A stretch of DNA of 51,673 bases from an uncultured Pelagibacteraceae bacterium (GTDB lineage: Bacteria; Pseudomonadota; Alphaproteobacteria; Pelagibacterales; Pelagibacteraceae): contig CABXUA010000006.1 in the NCBI GenBank assembly GCA_902515355.1, positions 1 through 51,673 of the forward strand. Direction: 5' to 3'. The translations under genes and the position numbers were made by a program. Below the pieces are notes generated by a model. That model ran no database searches. It worked only from the letters and a program-made list of their open reading frames with translations, and was not told the origin of the DNA. Below are positions 35,531-43,967 of the stretch, piece after piece (the first letter of the stretch is position 1; each line of letters starts with the position of its first letter).

Positions 35531-35539
35531 GGAGGAAAG
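35531..35539 (+). promoter_or_regulatory. Strong Shine-Dalgarno for atpE
   Basis: GGAGG at 35531-35535 with a 4-base spacer before the ATG at 35540 is close to the ideal anti-16S sequence and stands out in this AT-rich window, where most genes lack one. It fits the need for a high c-subunit copy number. Confidence 0.75.
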
Positions 35540-35767
35540 ATGGAGTTAGAAGCGGCGAAAATGATTGGAGCAGGTCTTGCTGCAATCGCATTAGCAGGCG
35601 CAGGAGTAGGTATCGGAATAATTTTCGGTAATTATTTATCCGGCGCTATGAGGAATCCCTCAGCTGCACAAAAGCAATTTCCTAATTTACTATTAGGATT
35701 CGCTTTAGCTGAAGCCACAGGTCTTTTTGGACTTGTAGTTGCACTAATAATTTTATTTGCATTTTAA
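35540..35767 (+). CDS. atpE: ATP synthase F0 subunit c
   Basis: The 75-residue proteolipid has two membrane helices joined by the polar loop (MRNPSA). The first has the Gly-rich face AGAGVGIGIIFGN. The second carries the ion-carrying Glu in FALAEATGLFGLVVALIILFAF. The residue after Glu is Ala, not Ser/Thr, and the accompanying Gln of Na+ types is absent, so a proton ring is expected (inference from ligand pattern). Complete. Preceded by the strongest SD seen in the window. Confidence 0.96.
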   Translation: MELEAAKMIGAGLAAIALAGAGVGIGIIFGNYLSGAMRNPSAAQKQFPNLLLGFALAEATGLFGLVVALIILFAF

Positions 35768-35778
35768 ATAAAATAGGC

Positions 35779-36354
35779 ATGAGGATATTTTTTTTATTAC
35801 TAGTAGCTACTTTAGCTACGAGAATTGATTTGTTTGCAGCTGAGGCTGGCATGCCTCAGCTGGATCCAAAGTACTGGGCTTCTCAAGCGTTTTGGCTAAT
35901 TTTAGTCTTCACGCTATTGTACCTATCCATATCCAAATTTTTTATCCCTAAAATTAAAGACACGATGGAGGATAGGAATAATAAAATTAAAGATGATATA
36001 GATGAGGCAAATAATTTAAAAAATATCTCAGAAAAAAAACTTAATGAATATAACTTGCTTATTGAAAAGGCAAAAAAAGAAGTTCAAAAGATTTTAAATG
36101 AAAATAAAAACAAATTAAATACTGAAATTCAAAACAAAAAAAAGATTATTGATAAAGAAATTGAGGAAGAAATTTCAAAAGCTCAAAATGAAATTAAAAA
36201 CTTAAAAAAAGAAGCAGTGGGAAGTATTGGAAAAATTTCTGAAGAAATAGCAATGAAGATAATAGAAGAAATATCTGGCGATAAACTAAATGAGAATAGT
36301 GTAAAAGCAGCTGTTGCGGAATCATCCAAAAAAAATATAAATAAATATTTATGA
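35779..36354 (+). CDS. atpF': ATP synthase F0 subunit b'
   Basis: A 191-residue subunit b' (AtpF2). An N-terminal hydrophobic segment with AEAGMPQLDPKYW is followed by a membrane helix (about 33-52, ASQAFWLILVFTLLYLSISKF) and a long charged helical arm. The MPQLDPKYWASQ pattern is the b' signature. Residues 1-20 could be a cleaved signal. b and b' form the peripheral stalk heterodimer. The stop overlaps the atpF start by four bases (ATGA). Confidence 0.9.
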   Translation: MRIFFLLLVATLATRIDLFAAEAGMPQLDPKYWASQAFWLILVFTLLYLSISKFFIPKIKDTMEDRNNKIKDDIDEANNLKNISEKKLNEYNLLIEKAKKEVQKILNENKNKLNTEIQNKKKIIDKEIEEEISKAQNEIKNLKKEAVGSIGKISEEIAMKIIEEISGDKLNENSVKAAVAESSKKNINKYL

Positions 36355-36848
36355 ACATAGATGCTACATTTTGGGTCGCGATATCTTTTATTATTTTTGT
36401 TGGTTTATTACTTTACTTTAAAATTCCAGAAAAAATTAAAACTTTTCTAGACGCAAGTATTAATAATATTAAAAATCAAATCGATGGTGCGGAAAAATTA
36501 AAAGAAGAAGCCAAGAATATCTTAAGTGAACATGAAAAAAAAATAAGCAATTCAAAAAAAGAAATAAAAAATATGATTGATAAAGCTAACGATGAAGCAG
36601 AAAAAAATATTTTAAAAACAAATAAAGAATTTCACGAATTGATGGAGTCCAGAAAAAGAAATGCCGAAGAAAGAGTTAGACAAATGAAAGAGCAAGCAAT
36701 TAAAGATATCAAAAATACCTCAGTAAAAATAGCAGTTCAATCTGTAGGCCAATTGTTTAAAAATTCAATAGATAAGAGCAAATTAGACAAGCTCTTTGCT
36801 GAGAGTATTGAAGAAACAAAGATAGCCTTAAAAAAAAAATCTAGCTAG
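36351..36848 (+). CDS. atpF: ATP synthase F0 subunit b
   Basis: Subunit b, 165 residues: an N-terminal membrane helix (about 7-23, FWVAISFIIFVGLLLYF), then a fully helical Lys/Glu-rich stalk. It is the last F0 gene; the F1 genes are not in the window, in keeping with the split F0/F1 operons of alphaproteobacteria. Only 31 bases separate it from crtI on the same strand, so read-through into the carotenoid genes is possible. Confidence 0.92.
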   Translation: MNIDATFWVAISFIIFVGLLLYFKIPEKIKTFLDASINNIKNQIDGAEKLKEEAKNILSEHEKKISNSKKEIKNMIDKANDEAEKNILKTNKEFHELMESRKRNAEERVRQMKEQAIKDIKNTSVKIAVQSVGQLFKNSIDKSKLDKLFAESIEETKIALKKKSS

Positions 36849-36879
36849 AATAAGAAGTTTTATAAATAGCATAATCTCT

Positions 36880-38346
36880 ATGTCTAAAAAAGTTATCGTT
36901 ATAGGTTCTGGTTTTGGTGGCTTGGCTGCCGCATTAAGACTGCGAGCAAAAAAATATGAAGTCACTTTATTAGAAAAACATCCTGATCTTGGAGGAAGAG
37001 CTCGTGTTTTTCAAAAAGACAGATTTATTTATGATGGAGGACCTACAGTTATAACTGCACCATATTTGCTTGAGGAATTGTTCTCGTTGTTTGACAAAAA
37101 AATTTCAGATTATACTAAAATTGTTCCTTTAAAACTTTGGTATAAATTTGTTTTTGAGGATGGTTCCTCTTTTAATTATTCAGGTAACGAGGAAGATATG
37201 AAAAAACAAATTGAAAAATTTTGCAGAGAAGATTTATCTGGATATAAAAAACTTTTAAATTTTACTGAAAAGATTTTCAATAAAGGTTTTACAGAGTTAT
37301 CAACTAAACCGTTCAACAAGGTAGGTTTTATGGTAAAGCAAATACCAGCCCTGTTGAAATTAAAAAGCTATCAATCAGTTTATAAACTCGTTTCAAGCTT
37401 TATATCTGATGAAAAACTTAGAAGGGTGTTTAGCATGCACCCTCTTTTAGTAGGTGGGAATCCTTTTACTACTACCTCAATATACACTTTGATTTTATTT
37501 TTGGAAAAAAAGTGGGGTATTCATTATGCAATGGGAGGAACAGGAAGCGTAGTAAAAGCATTAGAAAAGTTGATGGCAGAAGAAAATATAAAAGTTTTAA
37601 AAAATTCTGAAGTAACAGAAATAATAAACCATAATAACAAAATTAAAGAAGTTAAAATTAATAACAATTTAAAGCTTGAGTGTGATTATTTAGTCTGTAA
37701 TTCAGATCCACCTAATGTTTATAAAAATTTAATTAAATCGAAAAAAAATTACGGCTTTTTGTTTAATCAAAAAATTCAAAGAATGAACTATTCTATGGGA
37801 TTGTTTGTTTATTATTTTGGTTCAAAGAAACCATACAAAAATGTAGCTCATCACACTATTTGTTTTGGTGACTCCTACAAAAAACATTTACAAAAAATAT
37901 TTGATGAAAAAATATTATCTGAAGATATAAGTTATTACTTACATAGACCATCAGCTACTGACCCAAATATGGCACCTGAAGGACAAGATGCTTTCTATGT
38001 TTTAGTTCCAGTACCAAATAATTTATCAGGTATAAATTGGAAAAATGAGGGAGAAAAATTTAAGAAATTGGTTTTAAATAAAATGGAAACCACTGTTCTA
38101 CCCGGAATTAAAGAAAATGTAGTGAGTGACTTTTATCTTACTCCAGATTATTTTGCTAAAGACTTATCTACACTTCATGGCTCAGGATTTTCAATTCAAC
38201 CCCAATTCACTCAATCTGCTTATTTCAGATTTCATAATAAATCTGAAATATTTGAAAATCTTTTTTTTGTTGGTGCTGGAACTCATCCAGGCGCAGGAAT
38301 GCCTGGAGTACTTTCATCCGCAAAAGTTCTTGATGAATTATTATGA
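36880..38346 (+). CDS. crtI: Phytoene desaturase
   Basis: CrtI converts phytoene to lycopene with FAD. The 488-residue protein starts with the dinucleotide fold VIGSGFGGLAAALRLRAKKY, then LLEKHPDLGGRARVF and DGGPTVITAPYLLEELF, and ends with the bacterial-type carotenoid dehydrogenase signature FFVGAGTHPGAGMPGV and LSSAKVLDEL. First gene of a crtI-crtB-crtY-blh operon with overlaps throughout (crtB overlaps by 4 bases). Together these genes make beta-carotene and retinal from GGPP; crtE is absent here. Confidence 0.95.
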   Translation: MSKKVIVIGSGFGGLAAALRLRAKKYEVTLLEKHPDLGGRARVFQKDRFIYDGGPTVITAPYLLEELFSLFDKKISDYTKIVPLKLWYKFVFEDGSSFNYSGNEEDMKKQIEKFCREDLSGYKKLLNFTEKIFNKGFTELSTKPFNKVGFMVKQIPALLKLKSYQSVYKLVSSFISDEKLRRVFSMHPLLVGGNPFTTTSIYTLILFLEKKWGIHYAMGGTGSVVKALEKLMAEENIKVLKNSEVTEIINHNNKIKEVKINNNLKLECDYLVCNSDPPNVYKNLIKSKKNYGFLFNQKIQRMNYSMGLFVYYFGSKKPYKNVAHHTICFGDSYKKHLQKIFDEKILSEDISYYLHRPSATDPNMAPEGQDAFYVLVPVPNNLSGINWKNEGEKFKKLVLNKMETTVLPGIKENVVSDFYLTPDYFAKDLSTLHGSGFSIQPQFTQSAYFRFHNKSEIFENLFFVGAGTHPGAGMPGVLSSAKVLDELL

Positions 38347-39194
38347 TAAAAGATAACCTTCTTTCTAAACATGCAAAATCCTTTAACTGGGCAGGTTTTT
38401 TTTTATCAAAAAAAGTTTATGAAAAATGTTCATTCTTGTATGACTTCTGTAGAACATTAGATGATATCGCTGATGAAAAAGCAAGTTTAGAAACTAAAAA
38501 AAATAATTTCAGAAAATTTAAATCTAATTTTCAAAATAAAAACTACTCAAATATTATTGTTAAAAATATTTATATACTCATAGATCAAGAAAATATTTCA
38601 AAAAAAATAGTGCTAGATTTATTTGATGGTGTAGAAAGCGATCTTAAAGACGAAGTTAAAATAAATACTAAAAAAGAATTAATTATTTATTCTTACAGAG
38701 TTGCAGGAACAGTAGGATTAATGATGTCAAAGATATTACAGGTAAAAGATAAGAAGTCTTTACAAGGTGCGATAGATTTAGGAATAGCTATGCAGTTAAC
38801 TAATATTGCAAGAGATGTAATTGAGGATAAAAAAAGAAATAGATCTTATATTGCTCATAATTTTGATTCTATAAGAGAAACTATTAAGATAGCTGATACA
38901 TTCTACGAAAGCTCTTTTCCTGCAATTAAATATGTTCCGATAGGTTCTCGTTTTTCTATAATGGTTGCTAGAAGAGTATATAGAAAAATCGGAGATAATA
39001 TATTGAAACAAAAAAACTTAGAAAATTATAATAATGCTGGAAAAATCTATGTTTCTAACATTGGCAAGATTATCCAGACTATTTTATCCTTATATGATCT
39101 TATAAAAGTATATTTTGTAAATCATAAAGAGAACTTAAAAAAAAACGAACATTTAATGATTAACGAGGAAATTGATCTAAATGAGAGAATTTGA
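38343..39194 (+). CDS. crtB: Phytoene synthase
   Basis: CrtB condenses two GGPP molecules to phytoene. The 283-residue protein has the squalene/phytoene synthase motifs: the first Asp-rich motif FCRTLDDIADE, the conserved GTVGLMM stretch in the middle and the second Asp motif LTNIARDVIEDKKRNRSYI. Complete. The start overlaps the end of crtI, and the stop is 14 bases into crtY. Confidence 0.95.
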   Translation: MIKDNLLSKHAKSFNWAGFFLSKKVYEKCSFLYDFCRTLDDIADEKASLETKKNNFRKFKSNFQNKNYSNIIVKNIYILIDQENISKKIVLDLFDGVESDLKDEVKINTKKELIIYSYRVAGTVGLMMSKILQVKDKKSLQGAIDLGIAMQLTNIARDVIEDKKRNRSYIAHNFDSIRETIKIADTFYESSFPAIKYVPIGSRFSIMVARRVYRKIGDNILKQKNLENYNNAGKIYVSNIGKIIQTILSLYDLIKVYFVNHKENLKKNEHLMINEEIDLNERI

Positions 39195-40242
39195 CTATAT
39201 CATATTGGGTGGTGGTTGCGCGGGTTTATCTCTTGCATACGAGTTAGATATCAATCAAAAATTAAATGAAAAAACCCTTGCTATTGTTGAACCCAGACAA
39301 GAATATAAAAGAGATAAAACTTGGTCCTTTTGGAAAGTTGTCCCTCATAGTTTTGAGGACTGCGTTAAAAAAAGCTGGAATAAATTTTCAATAAAAATAC
39401 CATCAGACTCTAAAATCATAAGATGTGATAATTTCCCTTATCAAAGTATTGATAGCGGTGCTTTCTATGAGAAGATAAATGAAAAATTATCAAAAAATAA
39501 GAATATTCATTTTTTTAAAAATATTGCTGAGTTAAATACAAAGAACTCTTTTATCTTTAACAGCGTACCCACATTATCTGAGAACAAATCTAACCTTTGG
39601 CAACATTTTTATGGAATAGAGATTGAAACTAATAAAGATTTTTTTGACGATAGTATAGTGGATTTGATGGATTTTAATTGTGATCAAAGAAACAATGTTC
39701 ATTTCTTTTATATTTTACCTTTTAGTAAAAAAAAGGCTATCATTGAATCTACTTGGCTTTCAAAAGAGGATGGGTCTCTAAAAGATTACGAGTCACAAAT
39801 GAAAAGTTATATTGCTGGTTTAGGTCTAAAAGAATATAAAATAAATTTTAAAGAGGAAGGGGCTATTCCTCTTTTCCAACAAGTAAATAATAAAGAAAAT
39901 AATAAAATTAATATTGGAACTGCTGGTGGTATGACAAGATTAAGTACTGGATACACGTTTCTTAACATTCAAGAACATAGTAAGTATATAAGAATGAATA
40001 TTGAGGATATTAAAAACACAAAAAAATTTGAAATTAAAAAAAAATATCAATTTTTAGACAAAATATTTTTAAGGGTTTTAAAAAAATATCCAGAAAAAAT
40101 GCCAAACATTTTTTTTGATATGTTTAATGTGCCCTCAGAAACAGTCATAAAATTTTTATCCAATAAAAGCAGTATTTTAGAGGATGCGACATTAATAAAT
40201 AAAATGCCTAAATGGATATTTATAAAAGAAATAATTAACTAA
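39181..40242 (+). CDS. crtY: Lycopene beta-cyclase, CrtY type
   Basis: CrtY closes beta rings at both ends of lycopene, giving beta-carotene. The 353-residue flavoprotein-like enzyme has the dinucleotide-binding LGGGCAGLSLAYELD at its start, and the cyclase motifs DKTWSFWK and GTAGGMTRLSTGYTF. It overlaps crtB and ends in TAATG with blh. No hydroxylase or ketolase gene accompanies it, consistent with beta-carotene being passed on to Blh. Confidence 0.92.
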   Translation: MREFDYIILGGGCAGLSLAYELDINQKLNEKTLAIVEPRQEYKRDKTWSFWKVVPHSFEDCVKKSWNKFSIKIPSDSKIIRCDNFPYQSIDSGAFYEKINEKLSKNKNIHFFKNIAELNTKNSFIFNSVPTLSENKSNLWQHFYGIEIETNKDFFDDSIVDLMDFNCDQRNNVHFFYILPFSKKKAIIESTWLSKEDGSLKDYESQMKSYIAGLGLKEYKINFKEEGAIPLFQQVNNKENNKINIGTAGGMTRLSTGYTFLNIQEHSKYIRMNIEDIKNTKKFEIKKKYQFLDKIFLRVLKKYPEKMPNIFFDMFNVPSETVIKFLSNKSSILEDATLINKMPKWIFIKEIIN

Positions 40243-41144
40243 TGAAAATAATAAACTTAAAACATTCAATAATATTTTTCAATTTATCTATTTTAGTAAG
40301 TCCCCTAAATAAAATTCTAGATCTAAATTTAATAATTTGTTTATTTTTAATATTGATTATTGGAATATCGCATGGATCTCTAGATAATCTTAAAGGAAGA
40401 AAACTTTTGAAAATTTTTGGATTTAAATCAGATTATATTTTTTACATAAGCTATTTAGCAATATCTTCTTTAATAATCTTGCTATGGATAATATTTCCAA
40501 ATACAGTTTTATTACTATTCCTAATTGTTGCATGCTATCATTTTGGTAAAGAGGATACTGTTTTTTTAGTTGAAAAAAAAATATTTTTAAATGAACTTCT
40601 GTATTTTTTAAAAGGATCCTCAGTAATTATTGCTCCATTGTTATTCCACAGGGACGAAACGATTGAGATTTTTAGAACTTTAAATTTTAACGTTTTTGAG
40701 AATTCGCTCTTTAACAATCAATTTCTAATAGTAATTTTATTTTTAAGTTTTATATCTTCATTTTTTTTATCATATAAAAAAAATATAAATCATAAGATAC
40801 TTATGATAACGGATTTTTTATCTATAATAATTATTAATTTTTTTCTAAGTCCTATTTTGGCATTTACTCTTTATTTCTGCTTCCTTCACTCTATTAGACA
40901 TTCTATAACTCTTATTTTTGAATTGGATAAGTCTGTAAAAAATGGGTTTAAAAAATTTATTAGAAAGGCAATACCCTTAACACTAATAACTGGGTTTGCT
41001 TTTATATTTGCCATTTATCTCTTAAACAATTTTTATGAACTTAATGAGGCTATATATAAGGTTATTTTTATTGGTTTGGCGTCACTAACATTTCCACATA
41101 TATTGCTTGAATACTTATTAGAAAAAAATGAAAAACGAAGTTAA
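40242..41144 (+). CDS. blh: Blh, beta-carotene 15,15'-dioxygenase (Brp/Blh family)
   Basis: Blh cleaves beta-carotene into two retinals, the chromophore of proteorhodopsin. The 300-residue protein has about eight membrane segments and the family's conserved His positions: GISHGSLDN (about residues 43-51), ACYHFGKED and CFLHSIRHS. These His residues are the expected iron ligands. Its last 17 bases overlap the start of ispH. No opsin gene is found in the window, so the retinal user must lie elsewhere. Confidence 0.9.
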   Translation: MKIINLKHSIIFFNLSILVSPLNKILDLNLIICLFLILIIGISHGSLDNLKGRKLLKIFGFKSDYIFYISYLAISSLIILLWIIFPNTVLLLFLIVACYHFGKEDTVFLVEKKIFLNELLYFLKGSSVIIAPLLFHRDETIEIFRTLNFNVFENSLFNNQFLIVILFLSFISSFFLSYKKNINHKILMITDFLSIIIINFFLSPILAFTLYFCFLHSIRHSITLIFELDKSVKNGFKKFIRKAIPLTLITGFAFIFAIYLLNNFYELNEAIYKVIFIGLASLTFPHILLEYLLEKNEKRS

Positions 41145-42072
41145 AATCTTTTTAGCATCTCCTAGGGGATTCTGTGCTGGTGTAGAACGAGCAATAGACA
41201 TAGTAGAAAAAACAATAGTAAAGTTTGGAACACCTGTATATGTTAGACATGAAATAGTTCATAATAAACAAGTTGTTGAGAACTTGAAAAAAAAAGGAAC
41301 TATATTTGTTGAAGAACTTTCTGAGGTTAAGGATCTATCTAGGCCAGTAATATTCTCTGCACACGGTGTGCCTAAAAAAGTCCCGGAAGAAGCTAAAATT
41401 AAAAATTTATTTTATATCGATGCGACTTGCCCATTAGTTTCAAAAGTACATAGAGAGTCTGAGCAATTACATAAGCAAGGATACGACATAATTTTAATTG
41501 GCCATAAAAATCATCCAGAAGTTATTGGAACTATGGGTCAATTGCCTCCAGGATCGATTAAACTCATAGAGACAGTTAATGAAGTTCAAGATTTAAATTT
41601 AACTTCATTTAAAAAGCCCTTGGCTTATATTACTCAAACTACTTTGTCAGTGGATGATACTGCTGAGATTATTTCAAAACTTAAAGATAAATTCCCTAAA
41701 ATTAGAGAACCGATTAAAGAGGATATATGTTATGCAACAACTAATAGACAAAAAGCTGTAAAAAAAATTGCACCTAACTGTGATCTATTTTTTGTAATTG
41801 GAAGTAGAAATTCCTCAAATTCATTGCGGTTAGTTGAGGTTGCAAAAAGAGCTGGTTGTAACAATTCTGAATTAATTCATTTTGGTAAAGATTTACCTAT
41901 AGAAAAATTAAAAAATTCCAAAATTATAGGTATTTCCTCTGGAGCATCAGCGCCTGAACAATTGGTTCAAAATCTTATTTCCGAAATAAAAAAATATTGT
42001 AAAGTTTCTTTAGAGGAAGTTATTGTTGCAGAGGAAAAGGTTAAATTTAAACTACCTAAAAATTTAAATTAA
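41128..42072 (+). CDS. ispH: 4-hydroxy-3-methylbut-2-enyl diphosphate reductase
   Basis: IspH makes IPP and DMAPP from HMBPP, ending the MEP pathway, with an Fe-S cluster held by three cysteines. All are present: PRGFCAGVERAID, DATCPLVSKVHRE and DICYATTNRQKAV. His in EIVHNK and SAHGVP, and the TQTTLS motif, complete the active site. 314 residues, normal length. It overlaps blh, tying isoprenoid supply to the carotenoid cassette. ispG is at 4088. Confidence 0.96.
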   Translation: MKNEVKIFLASPRGFCAGVERAIDIVEKTIVKFGTPVYVRHEIVHNKQVVENLKKKGTIFVEELSEVKDLSRPVIFSAHGVPKKVPEEAKIKNLFYIDATCPLVSKVHRESEQLHKQGYDIILIGHKNHPEVIGTMGQLPPGSIKLIETVNEVQDLNLTSFKKPLAYITQTTLSVDDTAEIISKLKDKFPKIREPIKEDICYATTNRQKAVKKIAPNCDLFFVIGSRNSSNSLRLVEVAKRAGCNNSELIHFGKDLPIEKLKNSKIIGISSGASAPEQLVQNLISEIKKYCKVSLEEVIVAEEKVKFKLPKNLN

Positions 42073-42073
42073 A

Positions 42074-43042
42074 ATGGCAGTCTACACGAAATTAAGTAAA
42101 GATAATATAAATGAAATTTTATCAAATTATTCCTTGGGTCAGTTAGAAAAGTTTCAAGGTATCGAGGAAGGAATTGAAAATTCTAATTTTCTTTTATGGA
42201 TAAACCAAAAAAAATATATTCTGACTATTTATGAGAAAAGAGTAAGAGAAGAAGATCTTCCATTTTTCTCTAAACTTATGACTTCTTTAAATAACTCAAA
42301 TTTTAAATGTCCAAAACCAATATTAAATAAAAATAATAACTCAATTTCAAATTTTAAAAATAAAAAATTGATGATTGTTTCTTTTGTTGAAGGAAAACCT
42401 AAAAACAATTTAAATCCCGGTAATTGCCAATCAATAGGTACCGAAGTTGCAAAACTCCATCAACTTACTAAGAATTTAGATATAAGTAGAGCAAATGATT
42501 TGTCGATTATTTCTTGGAGAAAAATTTTTGATCAAGTTAGAGACAAATGTGTTGCTATTCATAAGGATTTACCGAAACTCATTGAAGATAATCTTAATGA
42601 TGTAGAAAAAAATTGGCCTAAAGATTTACCCAAAGGCATTATTCACGCTGATTTATTTTATGATAATATTTTTTTTAATAAGAATAATTTCAGTGGTATT
42701 ATTGACTTCTATTTTTCTTGTTATGATTTTTATGCTTTTGAAATAGCAATATGTTTTAACGCTTTGTGTTTTGATGGACCAAAAAATAATTTAAGCTTTA
42801 ATGTAACTAAAGCAAAATCTTTTATAGAAGGATATAATCAAATAAGAACCATCAGTGATATAGAAAAAGAAAATATCAAAGTTTTATCTCAAGGGGCTGC
42901 ATTAAGATTTCTACTAACTAGAGTATTTGATGCATTAAATACTGTTGAGGGAGCTATAGTAAAAGTAAAAGATCCTATGGAATATCTTAAGAGATTAGAG
43001 TTTCATAAAAATGCTAAAACACATGAAGATTATTTTTTTTAA
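42074..43042 (+). CDS. thrB: Homoserine kinase (ThrB, APH-fold type)
   Basis: ThrB phosphorylates homoserine in threonine synthesis. The 322-residue protein is the aminoglycoside-phosphotransferase-fold type common in alphaproteobacteria, not the GHMP type: MAVYTKLSKDNINEIL at the start, GIENSNFLL, the catalytic loop GIIHADLFYDNIFF and metal-binding GIIDFYF. Two bases after ispH; its stop overlaps the rnhA ATG. thrC lies close by at 43967 on the other strand. Confidence 0.93.
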   Translation: MAVYTKLSKDNINEILSNYSLGQLEKFQGIEEGIENSNFLLWINQKKYILTIYEKRVREEDLPFFSKLMTSLNNSNFKCPKPILNKNNNSISNFKNKKLMIVSFVEGKPKNNLNPGNCQSIGTEVAKLHQLTKNLDISRANDLSIISWRKIFDQVRDKCVAIHKDLPKLIEDNLNDVEKNWPKDLPKGIIHADLFYDNIFFNKNNFSGIIDFYFSCYDFYAFEIAICFNALCFDGPKNNLSFNVTKAKSFIEGYNQIRTISDIEKENIKVLSQGAALRFLLTRVFDALNTVEGAIVKVKDPMEYLKRLEFHKNAKTHEDYFF

Positions 43043-43470
43043 TGAAGTATAGGATTTATACTGATGGAGCATGCTCAGGAAATCCGGGTAGAGGCGGATG
43101 GGCAGCGATTATTTTAGACGATAAATCCAACCAATCTAATATTTCTGGTGGTGAAAATAATACTACAAATAATAGAATGGAACTTGTAGCTCCGATTATG
43201 GCATTAAATAAAATTAAAAAGAAGTCCGAGGTAACTATCTTCACAGACTCAAAATATGTCAAAGAAGGAATTACTGATTGGATCAAGAAGTGGAAGATTA
43301 ATAATTGGAAAAGTTCAAATAAAAAACCTGTAAAAAACAAAGATCTTTGGATTAAATTAGATAATTCTTGCCAAAAACACAAAGTAAGTTGGAGATGGGT
43401 TAAAGCTCACGCAGGAAATAGACTTAATAATTTAGCTGATGAATTAGCTGTTTTACAAACAAAAAGATAA
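43042..43470 (+). CDS. rnhA: Ribonuclease HI
   Basis: RNase HI removes RNA from RNA-DNA hybrids. The 142-residue protein contains all active-site residues: Asp in YTDGACSGNPGRGGW, Glu in NRMELVAPI, Asp in FTDSKYV, and His/Asp in VKAHAGNRLNNLADELA. Complete. It ends an ispH-thrB-rnhA run and converges on the peroxiredoxin gene with an 8-base gap and no visible terminator. Confidence 0.95.
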   Translation: MKYRIYTDGACSGNPGRGGWAAIILDDKSNQSNISGGENNTTNNRMELVAPIMALNKIKKKSEVTIFTDSKYVKEGITDWIKKWKINNWKSSNKKPVKNKDLWIKLDNSCQKHKVSWRWVKAHAGNRLNNLADELAVLQTKR

Positions 43471-43478
43471 ATATTATT

Positions 43479-43967
43479 TTATATAGATTTTAAAAAGTTT
43501 TCCGCAGAGGATAGTTCACAAGCTGCTGTATCCTTCTCTTCTTCTATTTTTTTTACTTCCCCGTTTTCTATTAGCATTGTATATCGATTTGACCTCACCC
43601 CCAATCCTTTTGCTGATTTATCAACTTCAGCACCAATGGCCTTTGTAAATTTTAGAAAGGGATCTCCAGCCATAAAAATTTTTTCTCCAATGTTCTGATT
43701 TTTTCCCCAAGCTTTCATAACATTTGGATCATTTACAGCTACACATATTATTTTCGTTATTCCTTTTTTTAAAGCTAAATCATAATTTTTTACATATCCT
43801 GGCAAATGAATTGCTGAACATGTTTTAGTAAATGCTCCAGGCATACCTAATATGATAGTCTTGTTATTTTTACAGAAGTCAAAAATATCAATTTTTTTAG
43901 GTACATTGTCTTCATCTAAATAAAATAGTTCTGAATTTGGTAACTTGTCCCCGGCTTTTATTTTCAT
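43479..43967 (-). CDS. Peroxiredoxin, Prx5 type
   Basis: A 162-residue thiol peroxidase of the Prx5 subfamily. The peroxidatic Cys is in PGAFTKTCSAIHLPGY (Cys50 region), with the Pro-Gly and Thr of the active site, and a likely resolving Cys is in DTAACELSSAE near the C-terminus. It reduces hydrogen peroxide and organic peroxides using glutathione or thioredoxin. Its start overlaps the thrC stop by one base. Downstream of the cytochrome oxidase run. Confidence 0.9.
   Translation of the reverse strand: MKIKAGDKLPNSELFYLDEDNVPKKIDIFDFCKNNKTIILGMPGAFTKTCSAIHLPGYVKNYDLALKKGITKIICVAVNDPNVMKAWGKNQNIGEKIFMAGDPFLKFTKAIGAEVDKSAKGLGVRSNRYTMLIENGEVKKIEEEKDTAACELSSAENFLKSI

Noticed and set aside
43056-43382. 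A 108-residue minus-strand frame opposite rnhA
   Set aside because: It is the antisense of RNase HI active-site sequence; no independent start signal or motif.
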